Shown in pieces: positions 1 through 8,056 of a stretch of 15,633 bases of DNA. This stretch comes from LMDS01 sp039930465 (GTDB taxonomy: Bacteria > Pseudomonadota > Gammaproteobacteria > Burkholderiales > Burkholderiaceae_C). The translations under genes were made by a program, and so were the position numbers. Numbering within the stretch: the first letter of the stretch is position 1; every line of letters begins with the position of its first letter. Under the pieces are notes generated by a model. It was not told the origin of the DNA. It made no database searches and saw only the letters and a list, made by a program, of their open reading frames with translations. The stretch covers positions 1 to 15,633 of the forward strand of contig JBDTTU010000098.1 in NCBI GenBank assembly GCA_039930465.1, written 5' to 3'.

Positions 1-1152
1 CTGCACCCGTCGCTGGCAGCGCTCGCGCCGGTGTGGGCCGACGGCAAGCTGGCGCCGGTCTTCAACGTCGGCCCGCTGCACCAGCCACTCACCAAGGCGC
101 AGTACCGCGCCGCCACCGCCAATTCGGCGAGCGTGCCCGACAGCCTGTTCTCGCACTCCGACCAGCAGACTCTCTGGGAAACCGGCTCGACCGATTCACT
201 CACACGCACCGGTTGGGGCGGGCGTGCCGCCGAGGCGCTGGCCACGGTGAACCCGGTGATCTCGGTCGCCGGTACCGCGCGCTTCGGCCTCTCGAGCTTG
301 CAGACACCGCTGGTGCTGCCCGGCCCCGGCGCCACCTTCGGCGCCTACGGCCTGCAGCCGGCCGACCTCAGCTGGGCGCCGAATGCGGCGCGCAAGGCCG
401 CCATCGACGCGCTCTACGCCCAGGCGCAAGACGTGACCCTGGGCGACGCCTACACGCAGGCGCAGCGCAACGCGTTCACGATGTCGGAGCGGCTCGCTGC
501 CATCGTCAAGGTGACGCCGGGCGGCGCCGGCGCCTCGGCCGTGATCGATGCGGCCTTCGCGCCGATCACCGTGGCCGGCAAGATCACCTCGCCCCTGGGC
601 AACCAGCTCTATCAGGTCGCCAAGCTGGTCGCAAACAACGCCACGGTGCAGGGCAACAAACAGTTGTTCTTCGCGTCGATGGGGGGCTTCGACACCCACG
701 GCAACCAGGCCGTCACCGGCAGCCCGACCGAAGGCGAACATGCGCGCCTGCTCAAGGGCGTGGGCGACGCGCTTGGCGCGTTCTACGCGGCGCTGAAGAA
801 CCTCGGCCTGGGCGATGCAGTGACCACCTTCACGCAGAGCGACTTCGGCCGCACTTTCGCCACCAACAACAGCACCGGCACCGACCACGCCTGGGGCAAC
901 CAGCACCTCGTGATGGGCGGTGCGGTGAAGGGCGGCTTGACCTACGGCAGCTACCCCGAGCTGGCGCTCGGCGGCGCCGACGACGTGGGCGTGGACAGCT
1001 GGGAACTGCAGGGCCGCTGGATACCGACCACTGCGGTCGACCAGTACGCGGCCACGCTGCTGGGCTGGTTCGGCGCCAGCGAGTCGCAGCTCGACACGGT
1101 GTTGCCGAACCTCGTGAACTTCGGCACGGCGCGCAGGCTGGCGTTCCTCTGA
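1..1152 (+). CDS. DUF1501 family protein, C-terminal part (5' end outside window)
   Basis: The reading frame is open from base 1 and ends at TGA 1150-1152, giving 383 residues of the C-terminal portion; the N-terminus lies upstream of the window. The first residues (LHPSLAALAPVWADGKLAPV), the GGFDTHGNQ segment and the late HAWGNQHLVMGGAVKGG stretch are typical of DUF1501 proteins. These are usually Tat-exported and belong to the alkaline phosphatase/sulfatase-like fold group, and no biochemical role is established. In many genomes DUF1501 sits next to a DUF1800 gene, which would lie upstream and cannot be seen. A GTG at 31 could be read as a start, but the family-like sequence before it shows that it is internal. 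The family call is from recognition of motifs; the function is unknown. Confidence 0.9.
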   Translation: MHPSLAALAPVWADGKLAPVFNVGPLHQPLTKAQYRAATANSASVPDSLFSHSDQQTLWETGSTDSLTRTGWGGRAAEALATVNPVISVAGTARFGLSSLQTPLVLPGPGATFGAYGLQPADLSWAPNAARKAAIDALYAQAQDVTLGDAYTQAQRNAFTMSERLAAIVKVTPGGAGASAVIDAAFAPITVAGKITSPLGNQLYQVAKLVANNATVQGNKQLFFASMGGFDTHGNQAVTGSPTEGEHARLLKGVGDALGAFYAALKNLGLGDAVTTFTQSDFGRTFATNNSTGTDHAWGNQHLVMGGAVKGGLTYGSYPELALGGADDVGVDSWELQGRWIPTTAVDQYAATLLGWFGASESQLDTVLPNLVNFGTARRLAFL

Positions 1153-1159
1153 CTGGGCC

Positions 1160-1200
1160 GGTGCAGGGCCCGGGCCGGGCGCACTGCACCAGAATTGTTT
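1160..1200 (+). terminator. possible weak terminator after the DUF1501 gene
   Basis: GGTGCAG at 1160-1166 pairs perfectly with CTGCACC at 1184-1190 around a 17-base GC-rich loop that itself contains a short palindrome. The moderately T-rich AGAATTGTTT follows at 1191-1200. The hairpin starts 8 bases after the stop codon. The T tract is interrupted and the stem is only 7 bp, so this is a weak candidate for an intrinsic terminator. Confidence 0.3.
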
Positions 1201-1306
1201 CCCGGCCGAAGCTGCACGCCCTCAAGGGCCGGCGGCATCTGCCGAAGACAAGCCAACGCGGGCCCGGGTTGATCGGCGCCCGTCGGGCAGCGAACCGCTG
1301 CGCCCC

Positions 1307-1313
1307 GGAAAGA
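1307..1313 (+). promoter_or_regulatory. Shine-Dalgarno-like sequence for an 18-codon leader ORF
   Basis: GGAAAGA lies 8 bases before the ATG at 1322. It is positioned for that ATG rather than for the MASE3 gene start at 1375, which has no evident Shine-Dalgarno sequence of its own. It resembles the consensus only partly. Confidence 0.35.
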
Positions 1314-1321
1314 TTTGCGCC

Positions 1322-1378
1322 ATGTTGCCCCGCCCGCTCTCGATCCCCGCCACCCGGGCGCCACGTTCCGTGCGATGA
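1322..1378 (+). CDS. putative 18-residue leader peptide coupled to the MASE3 gene
   Basis: ATG at 1322 opens a short frame encoding MLPRPLSIPATRAPRSVR and stops at TGA 1376-1378. The stop overlaps the ATG of the next gene (1375-1377) as ATGA, the same arrangement as at the two downstream gene junctions. A Shine-Dalgarno-like GGAAAGA precedes it. The peptide has no recognisable domain and is rich in Pro and Arg, so any role would be through translational coupling rather than as a protein. It could be chance, since short open frames are common in GC-rich DNA. If it is not translated, the stretch 1153-1374 is simply the untranslated leader of the operon; no convincing promoter boxes were seen there. 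Confidence 0.3.
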   Translation: MLPRPLSIPATRAPRSVR

Positions 1379-3930
1379 GCACCCCTGCCCGATCCCTGGG
1401 CGCGCTGCGGCGCCGGAGCCTGCTCCTGGTATTGGCTTGCCTGCCGATGTTGTGGCTCGCGGTCTGGCCGGTACCGCTTCCCGAGCGTTATGCGGGCCTC
1501 ACGTTCACGCAATGGCACACCTTGTTCGAATTCGCCTCGATGCTGGTGTGCGGCGCCATCGCCACCGTGGCGTGGAACGCGCGCGCGCTCGAAGTGCCCC
1601 GCAGTGTTCACGTGCTCGGCATCGCCTGCGCCGGCGCCCTGCTGCTGGATCTGGCGCACACGCTCTCGTTCCCGGGCATGCCCGATCTGGTCACGCCGAA
1701 CAGCTCGACCAAGACCGTGGCCCTGTTCCTGGCCGGCCGCCTTCTCGTGGCGCTGGCACTGCTGGGTGTGGCGGCATTGCCGTGGCGGCTGGACCACGAG
1801 CCGGGCTGGGTTCGCTGGGTGCCAGCCGTTGTCGCCGTCTACGCGCTGGGCACCTGCACCTGGGTGCTGGGTTTCCCCGAAAGCGTGCCCGTGCTCGTGA
1901 ACGATGGCCGCTCGCTCAGCAGCCTGAAGCAGATCAGCGAATACCTGCTGGTGGGCGTGTTCCTGCTGGCCGCCATGCTGTTCGCGCGGCGCCAGGGCGA
2001 GGCGCAGCATTTCGACGCGGGTTCACTGCTTTGCGCCGCCGTGCTGATGGCGATCGGCGAAATGGTGTTCACGCTCTACACCCGGCTGACCGACCTGGCG
2101 ATCGTGGCCGGTCACCTCTACAAGGTGCTGGGCTTCTGGATGATCTACCGCACCATCGTCGCCGACAGCATCCGCATGCCCTACCAGCGCCTGGCCGCGT
2201 CACGCCAGCAACTGCGCCAGAGCGAAGACGAGCTGCGCACCATCACCGACAACATCCCCGCGCTGGTGGCCTTCGTCGACAACCAGCAGCGCTACCGCTT
2301 CGTGAACCGAAATTACGAACGCTGGCTCGGCATGAAGCCGGAACTGATGCTCGGCAAGACCGCCCAGGAGATCTACGGCGCAGCGCCCTACGCCCGGCTG
2401 CAGCCGTGCCTGGAAAAGGCCCTCACGGGCCAGACCTTCGACACCGACCACCGTGTCTCCGGCGTGCGCGGCGCGGTCGGGCGCTGGTTCAACATCATGT
2501 ACATGCCCAAGGTGAGCGCCGACGGCGGCGTGAGCGGCGTCTACATCCTGGGCAGCGACATCACCGACCGCAAGGAAGCCGAAAACCGCGCGCTCTTCCT
2601 GGCCGAACACGACGAGCTGACGACGTTGCCGAACCGCGCCGCGTTCCAGACCGCGGTGAGCAAGGCGCTGGCCTACAGCGCCGGGGATTCGAGCCAGTTC
2701 GCGGTGATCTTCGTCGACGTCGACCGCTTCAAGGTCATCAACGACACGCTCGGCCACGCTGCCGGCGACCACCTGCTGCAGACGCTGGCCGCGCGCATGA
2801 AGCAGGTGGTGCGCGGCAAGGATCTCGTGGCACGCATGGGCGGCGACGAGATGTGCCTGCTGCTGCACGACGTGCGCGACGCCAACCACGCCAGCGAGAT
2901 TGCCGAGCGCGTGCTGGCAGCGCTGAAAGTACCGGTCGAGCTGCGCACCGGCATGCTGCACCACGTGACGGTTTCGGCCGGCGTGGCGATCTTTCCGCAG
3001 GACGGCACCGACGTGGAAACGCTGCTGCGCCACGCCGACATCGCGATGTACCGCGCCAAGGCCGCGGGGCGCGACGGCTTCGCGCTGTTCGGCGCGCACG
3101 ACGGCAAACCAGCCGAAGCACGGCTCAACCTCGAGCTCGAATTGCGCAAGGCGATCGAGACCGGGCAGCTCGTGCTGCACTACCAGCCGCGTGTCGACGT
3201 TGTCAGCGGCCGGCCGCTCGGCATGGAAGCGCTGGTGCGCTGGCAGCACCCGGTGCGCGGGTTGCTGTCGCCGGCGCACTTCATCGACATCGCCGAAGAG
3301 ACCGGCCTGATCGTGCCGATGGGCGCGTGGGTCATGCACCAGGCGGGGCTGGCGCTGCGCCGCCTGGAATACGGCGGCGCGCCGGGCCTGACGATGTCGA
3401 TCAACGTGAGCGCACGCCAGTTCAGAAGCCCGCGCCTCGTCGACGAGGTGGAAGATCTGCTCAAGAACTGCGGCTGCGCGCCGCATCAGATCGAACTCGA
3501 GCTGACCGAAAGTGCCGTCATGGAAGAGCCCGAGCTCGCCGAGGCCACGATGCGCCGGCTCAAGAGCCTGGGTGTGCGCCTGGCGATGGACGATTTCGGC
3601 ACCGGCTATTCCTCGCTCGGTGCGCTCAAGCGCTTTCCGGTCGACTGCGTGAAGATCGACCGCTCGTTCGTCAACGACCTTCCCGGCGACGCCGGTGACG
3701 CCGCGCTCACGCGAGCGATCATCGCAATGGGCCATTCGCTCGGCCTGCATGTGGTGGCCGAGGGCGTGGAGCGGCGCGACCAGCTCGACTTCCTGCGTGC
3801 CGAGGGCTGCGACGAATACCAGGGTTATTACTTCGCCAAGCCCATGCCCGAAGCTTTGATCACGACGCTGCTGCTGAAGATGTCGCCGGTCGAGATCGCC
3901 GAGACCGTGCCGATGGAGCTGGCACCATGA
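1375..3930 (+). CDS. MASE3-PAS-GGDEF-EAL membrane protein (hybrid diguanylate cyclase/phosphodiesterase)
   Basis: This 851-residue inner-membrane sensor is predicted to make and/or degrade c-di-GMP. Residues 15-264 form a MASE3 sensor of seven or eight membrane segments, with the family signature LDLAHTLSFPGMPD near 91-104 and GHLYK...PYQRL at 246-272. A PAS domain spans about 285-400. The GGDEF domain begins near D413 (DELTTLPNR), with metal ligand D448, inhibitory site RGKD 480-483 and active-site motif GGDEM 489-493. The EAL domain (about 580-830) keeps E618-A-L620, N677, E709, D739-D740 in DDFGTGYSS, K760, E796 and Q816 before GYYFAKP, so phosphodiesterase activity is likely. GGDEM departs from GGDEF only at the last residue, so cyclase activity is plausible but unproven. 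ATG 1375 is chosen because it directly precedes the first membrane segment; an in-frame TTG at 1315 adds residues unlike the family. The stop overlaps the next gene by four bases. Confidence 0.96.
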   Translation: MSTPARSLGALRRRSLLLVLACLPMLWLAVWPVPLPERYAGLTFTQWHTLFEFASMLVCGAIATVAWNARALEVPRSVHVLGIACAGALLLDLAHTLSFPGMPDLVTPNSSTKTVALFLAGRLLVALALLGVAALPWRLDHEPGWVRWVPAVVAVYALGTCTWVLGFPESVPVLVNDGRSLSSLKQISEYLLVGVFLLAAMLFARRQGEAQHFDAGSLLCAAVLMAIGEMVFTLYTRLTDLAIVAGHLYKVLGFWMIYRTIVADSIRMPYQRLAASRQQLRQSEDELRTITDNIPALVAFVDNQQRYRFVNRNYERWLGMKPELMLGKTAQEIYGAAPYARLQPCLEKALTGQTFDTDHRVSGVRGAVGRWFNIMYMPKVSADGGVSGVYILGSDITDRKEAENRALFLAEHDELTTLPNRAAFQTAVSKALAYSAGDSSQFAVIFVDVDRFKVINDTLGHAAGDHLLQTLAARMKQVVRGKDLVARMGGDEMCLLLHDVRDANHASEIAERVLAALKVPVELRTGMLHHVTVSAGVAIFPQDGTDVETLLRHADIAMYRAKAAGRDGFALFGAHDGKPAEARLNLELELRKAIETGQLVLHYQPRVDVVSGRPLGMEALVRWQHPVRGLLSPAHFIDIAEETGLIVPMGAWVMHQAGLALRRLEYGGAPGLTMSINVSARQFRSPRLVDEVEDLLKNCGCAPHQIELELTESAVMEEPELAEATMRRLKSLGVRLAMDDFGTGYSSLGALKRFPVDCVKIDRSFVNDLPGDAGDAALTRAIIAMGHSLGLHVVAEGVERRDQLDFLRAEGCDEYQGYYFAKPMPEALITTLLLKMSPVEIAETVPMELAP
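3915..3918 (+). promoter_or_regulatory. Shine-Dalgarno site for the first TPR-GGDEF gene
   Basis: GGAG inside the end of the upstream coding region lies 8 bases before ATG 3927. It supports this start and the ATGA overlap (3927-3930), which favours coupled translation. Confidence 0.7.
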
Positions 3931-5957
3931 AGCGCGGCCCGGCCTTCATGTTGGCCCTGGCCATGGCACTCGGGCTCGTGTTCGCCGACCCGGCCGTGGC
4001 GCAGGGCGCCCAAGACAGCACGCAGCGCATCCTCGCCCTCGAAAGCCTGGGCCGCGCGCGCGTGGCCGAAGCCGCTGCGCAGCTCGAAGGGCTGCGCCCA
4101 TCGACCCCCGAGTTCAGCGCGCAGCGCCTGGAACTGCTCACGGTGCAGGGCCTGACGCTCGCCGTGGCGTCACTGGCCGAAGGCGCCGAACGGGCCGCCG
4201 CCGAACTCGACGCGTGGGGCCGTAAACCCGGTGCGCCTCTGGCCAGCGAAGCGGCCGCCGCCACGCTGCTGGTGCGTGCACGCTCAACGGCCCGCGGCGG
4301 CAACCTGCATCAGGCCGACGCGATGATGCAGCAGGCGATGGACCAGTTGCCCGCCACGGCGCAAGCGCGCGAGCGGCTGCGCTACGTGAGCGCGCTCGGC
4401 TACATCCGCAACGAGTCGGGCAAGCTCGAAGACGCGGTGCGCCTGAACCATGAAGCGCTCGCCCTGGCCGACCAGCTGGGCGAACCCTGGCGCCAGGCCG
4501 AGGCGCGCAGCGCGCTTGCCTACAGCTACTACAACGCAAAACAGCTCGAACGTGCCCGCGCGCTGAACGACGAGGCGATCGCGCTGGCCGATAAGGTGCA
4601 AGACAACGTCTCGCTGGCACGTGCCTACAACACCGCCGCGATCGTGCTCGACGACCTGAACGACCGGCCCGGCGAGCGCCGTTCCTTCGAGCTGGCGATC
4701 GAATACGCGCGCCGTGCCGGCGCGAAGATTCTCGAAGTGCAGTACCTCGCCAACCTGGCCGACTTCTTCCTGAAGACCGCCGACTACAAGACTGCGCTGG
4801 CGCAGTCGGAGCGAGCCTTGCCGCTGGCGCGCGCGCTGAAAGACGGTATCAGCGAAACGGTGGCGCTGGCCAACCTGGGCCTGGCCCACATCTCGCTGCA
4901 GCACCTGGAGCTCGGCAAACGCTACGTGCGCGAAGCGATCGCGATTGATGAGAAGCGTGGCTCGGCGAGCGGCGTCTCGGACCTGCTGCGCGAACTCGGC
5001 ATCTACCTCGAAAAAGCCGGCGACCTGCCCGGCGCCGTGGCCGCTTACCACCGCCACCGCCGCATGGATGCCGGCATCCTGCGCGACAGCCAGCAAAAGG
5101 CGATTCTCGCCATGCAGGAACAGTACGACGCCGACGGTCGCACCCGCGCACTGGCGCTGCTCAACCGCGAGAACGACATCAAGGCCGAGCAACTGCGCCG
5201 CCGCGATCTGCAGCAGCGCATGGGCTGGTTGCTGTCGGCAGCCTTCGTGCTGTCGTTCGCCGTGGTCACGCTGCTCTACCGGCGCGTGCGCCAGACCAAC
5301 CGGTTGCTCAGCACCAGCAACGAGATGCTGAAGGTGCAAAGCGAACGTGACCCGCTCACCGGCCTGGCGAACCGGCGCCACTTCCAGGCAGCCATGCGCC
5401 GGCTCGCCCACGACGGCAAGCTGAGCGGCACGGTCTATCTGATCGACATCGACCACTTCAAGACCATCAACGACCGCCATGGGCACGGTGCCGGCGACGC
5501 GGTTCTGGTCGAGGTGGCGCGGCGCCTGCGCGACACGCTGCGCGAGCAAGACCTGATCGTGCGCTGGGGCGGCGAAGAATTCCTGATCGTGGTGCAGGCC
5601 TTGGGCGCAGAACAGGTCGACACCCTCGCGCAGCGCATGCTGGGCGCGCTCGACCAGGCGCCGGTGGCAGCCGGCGTGCACCAGATTCCGGTCACTGGAT
5701 CGATCGGCTTCGCCACCTTCCCGATGGGGCCGGCCTCGCTGCAGGTGTCGTGGGAGCGCGCGATCAACCTCGTCGACACCGCCATGTACCTGGCCAAGGC
5801 CCACGGCCGCAACCGCGCTTACGGCGTGCGCCTGCTGCGGGCGCGCGACGAAGCAGCCCTCGAAGAGATCACACGCTCGCTCGAATCGGCGTGGCGCGAC
5901 GGCCAAGTCGAATTGACCCTGCTGCAGGGGCGCGCGCCGCTGGCGGAGGCCGCATGA
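3927..5957 (+). CDS. TPR-containing diguanylate cyclase (first paralog)
   Basis: The product is 676 residues. Residues 1-25 form a signal peptide ending AVA before Q26. Residues of about 27-400 are helical repeats of tetratricopeptide type, for example segments around ALGYIRNESGKLEDAVRLNH and ANLGLAHISLQHLELGKRYV, predicted to lie in the periplasm. One membrane segment spans about 433-451 (WLLSAAFVLSFAVVTLLY). A short coiled-coil linker leads to a cytoplasmic GGDEF domain starting at D475 (DPLTGLANRR). The active motif GGEEF is at 548-552, with an inhibitory RxxD site (REQD, 539-542) five residues upstream. There is no EAL domain, so the expected activity is c-di-GMP synthesis from two GTP. 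A C-terminal tail of about 25 residues (641-665) follows the domain and is shared with the next gene. The protein contains no cysteine. ATGA overlaps join it to both neighbours. The ligand of the TPR region is unknown. Confidence 0.95.
   Translation: MKRGPAFMLALAMALGLVFADPAVAQGAQDSTQRILALESLGRARVAEAAAQLEGLRPSTPEFSAQRLELLTVQGLTLAVASLAEGAERAAAELDAWGRKPGAPLASEAAAATLLVRARSTARGGNLHQADAMMQQAMDQLPATAQARERLRYVSALGYIRNESGKLEDAVRLNHEALALADQLGEPWRQAEARSALAYSYYNAKQLERARALNDEAIALADKVQDNVSLARAYNTAAIVLDDLNDRPGERRSFELAIEYARRAGAKILEVQYLANLADFFLKTADYKTALAQSERALPLARALKDGISETVALANLGLAHISLQHLELGKRYVREAIAIDEKRGSASGVSDLLRELGIYLEKAGDLPGAVAAYHRHRRMDAGILRDSQQKAILAMQEQYDADGRTRALALLNRENDIKAEQLRRRDLQQRMGWLLSAAFVLSFAVVTLLYRRVRQTNRLLSTSNEMLKVQSERDPLTGLANRRHFQAAMRRLAHDGKLSGTVYLIDIDHFKTINDRHGHGAGDAVLVEVARRLRDTLREQDLIVRWGGEEFLIVVQALGAEQVDTLAQRMLGALDQAPVAAGVHQIPVTGSIGFATFPMGPASLQVSWERAINLVDTAMYLAKAHGRNRAYGVRLLRARDEAALEEITRSLESAWRDGQVELTLLQGRAPLAEAA
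5945..5949 (+). promoter_or_regulatory. Shine-Dalgarno site for the second TPR-GGDEF gene
   Basis: GGAGG, a consensus-like core, lies 4 bases before ATG 5954 within the last codons of the upstream gene. It decides the start in favour of 5954 over in-frame codons further upstream and fits the ATGA overlap at 5954-5957. Confidence 0.75.
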
Positions 5958-8056
5958 CGCTGCATCGACTTGTTTTCACCGCGCTGCTGCTGGCAATCAT
6001 GCACACCGGCGCCTGGGCCGCGAACACGTCGCCCAAAGGCTTCGCTCGCGACCCGCTCGACGAGCAGATCGACATGCTCGTGCGTGACGGCTTCGAGCGA
6101 CCGACACAGGCCATCGCGGCGCTGAAACAACTGCAGCAGGAACACAGCACGTCGGCCGACGAAAGGCGGCGCCTGCTGCAGGCGCTCGGCAGCATCGAGG
6201 CACGCGCCGGCGGCGCCGTGCGTGCCGGCGCCATTGCCGAACAACTGCTGGCGCTGAACACCGAAGAGCCCTCCAGCCGCGCGCTGGCGGCGTCGAACCT
6301 GGTGCGTGCACTGGTGGCTGAAAACGCCGGTCAGCTCGACGTGTCGGCAGCGCTCGCACAGTCGGCGCTGCCGGCGTTCGAAACCGGCTGCCCCGGGGCC
6401 GCGCAGAACCCCAGCGCCGCGAGCGCTGCGCTGCGCTGCGAATACCGTTCGGCCTGGCGTGTGCGGCAGATGCTCGAACGGCGCGCGCTCAGCCTCGGTG
6501 TGCCGGCCACGGCGCGCGTGCATGTGCAGGCCGGCCTGGCGTTGGCCGAATGGGCTGGCGACGCACGCCGCGAGTCCACCAACCTGATCTCGCTGGCGAT
6601 GCTGGCCCAAGGCCGCGGCGAGCCCGGCACGGCACAGCGCCTGATGGGCCACGCCAAACGCCTGGCGGCCCAGGCCGGCGACCCGGCGCAACGCGCCGGC
6701 GTCAGCAACGGCGAAGCCCGCCTGGCCGCCATGCAGGGTGACCACAAGGCCTCGCTTGTTGCCTGGGAAGAAGCTCTGGCGCTCACAGTTCAAGCCAACT
6801 CGCCGCGCCTTGAAGCGCAGATATTGACCAACCTCAGCGACGCCTACTCGCGGCTCGGGCGCCCCGCCCAGGCGCTGCGCTCCGCCGAGCAGGCACTCGT
6901 GATCGTGCGCCGCCACAGTGACCAGCGAGCCGAGCGTGTGTTGATCAACAACATCGGCATTGCGAAGATCGGCCTGGGCCGCACCGCCGAAGGCCGGCTC
7001 GAACTGTCCCGCTTGCTCGGGATGTGGCAACAAAGCGGTGAGACCGGGCGCCAGGCCGAGACCCTGCGTGAATTCGGCGAAGCGCTGGCGGCTGCGGGCG
7101 ACGCGCGCGGCGCGCTTGAGCTGTTCCACCGCGAGCGCGCGCTCAGCGCCGAGCTGATGCGCATGAACCGCAGCGTCGCGCTGAAGGAACTGCAGACGCG
7201 CAACGACGCCGAAGCGCGCCAGCGTGACATCGAGCTGCTGGGCCGCGACAACGCACTGAAGACCGAAGCGCTGGCCAACCGCGACCTGCAGGAGCGCCTG
7301 TGGTGGCTGCTGCTGGCGGTGATGCTGCTGGCGATCATCCTGGTCACGCTGCTATACCGGCGCGTGCGCGAAACCCACCAGAAGCTGGCCGCGAGCCATG
7401 TGCAACTGCAGACCCAGAGCGAACGCGACCCGCTGACCAACCTCGCGAACCGCCGTCACTTGCAGGCCGTCATGCAGGCAGCCGCCGAACGCGGCGGCCA
7501 GAGTGGCGGCTTCGAAGGTGCGCTGCTGCTGGTTGACATCGACCACTTCAAGCACGTGAACGATGCGCATGGCCACGCCGCCGGCGACCAGGTACTCGTG
7601 GAGGTGGCCAGGCGGCTGAACGAAGCGGTGCGCAGCGACGACCTGGTGGTGCGCTGGGGCGGCGAAGAATTCCTGATCCTGGCGCTCCGAGCCTCGCCCG
7701 AGCAAGCCGAACAGATGGCGGCACGCGTGCTGTGCGCGCTCGGTGAAACGCCGATTCAGCTCGACGGTGCCGCGGCGTTGCGTGTCACCGCTTCGATCGG
7801 CTACGCGCGTTTTCCGCTCCAGCCTTACAGCACCGAGGTGCCGTGGGAACAGGCGATCAACCTGGCCGACATGGCGCTCTACACCGCGAAGAACCAGGGC
7901 CGCAACCGCGCGGTCGGCATGGTCTCGTCGACGGCGTCGACGCGCGAGGCGCTGCGCAGTCTCGAGATCGACTTCGACCAGGCCTGGCGCGAAGGCCGCA
8001 TCACGCTGCGGCAGACCCCCGGCCCCGAAGCGCTGGAGGCACTGCGGGCGGCCTGA
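5954..8056 (+). CDS. TPR-containing diguanylate cyclase (second paralog)
   Basis: The product is 700 residues with the same architecture as the preceding gene. A signal peptide spans residues 1-22, ending AWA before A23. A periplasmic helical TPR-like region of about 40-420 follows, then a membrane segment at about 449-468 (LWWLLLAVMLLAIILVTLLY), a coiled-coil linker and a GGDEF domain from D492. GGEEF is at 569-573 and the RxxD inhibitory site (RSDD) at 560-563, so an active, product-inhibited diguanylate cyclase is expected. The two proteins share the pre-membrane motif (LLNREN/LLGRDN), the linker LYRRVR, QSERDPLT and the C-terminal tail, so they look like an old tandem duplication that has diverged mainly in the sensor region. 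Two cysteines, C146 and C162, lie in the predicted periplasmic part and could form a disulfide. It starts by ATGA overlap and is the last gene of the cluster. Confidence 0.95.
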   Translation: MTLHRLVFTALLLAIMHTGAWAANTSPKGFARDPLDEQIDMLVRDGFERPTQAIAALKQLQQEHSTSADERRRLLQALGSIEARAGGAVRAGAIAEQLLALNTEEPSSRALAASNLVRALVAENAGQLDVSAALAQSALPAFETGCPGAAQNPSAASAALRCEYRSAWRVRQMLERRALSLGVPATARVHVQAGLALAEWAGDARRESTNLISLAMLAQGRGEPGTAQRLMGHAKRLAAQAGDPAQRAGVSNGEARLAAMQGDHKASLVAWEEALALTVQANSPRLEAQILTNLSDAYSRLGRPAQALRSAEQALVIVRRHSDQRAERVLINNIGIAKIGLGRTAEGRLELSRLLGMWQQSGETGRQAETLREFGEALAAAGDARGALELFHRERALSAELMRMNRSVALKELQTRNDAEARQRDIELLGRDNALKTEALANRDLQERLWWLLLAVMLLAIILVTLLYRRVRETHQKLAASHVQLQTQSERDPLTNLANRRHLQAVMQAAAERGGQSGGFEGALLLVDIDHFKHVNDAHGHAAGDQVLVEVARRLNEAVRSDDLVVRWGGEEFLILALRASPEQAEQMAARVLCALGETPIQLDGAAALRVTASIGYARFPLQPYSTEVPWEQAINLADMALYTAKNQGRNRAVGMVSSTASTREALRSLEIDFDQAWREGRITLRQTPGPEALEALRAA

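Noticed and set aside
1315..1374. TTG start adding 20 residues to the MASE3 protein
   Set aside because: The added residues do not resemble the family; the Shine-Dalgarno-like sequence would be only one base away, too close to use.
33..3698. 1221-codon open frame on the plus strand
   Set aside because: It is a shadow frame across the DUF1501 and MASE3 genes; the product is Arg/Ala/Gly-rich with no domain, while the overlapped frames contain clear families.
2200..3750. 516-codon minus-strand frame inside the MASE3 gene (and similar ones at 4284-5906, 5819-7129, 7352-8185)
   Set aside because: They mirror the GGDEF/EAL coding regions; their composition is that of antisense translation and no domain is recognisable.
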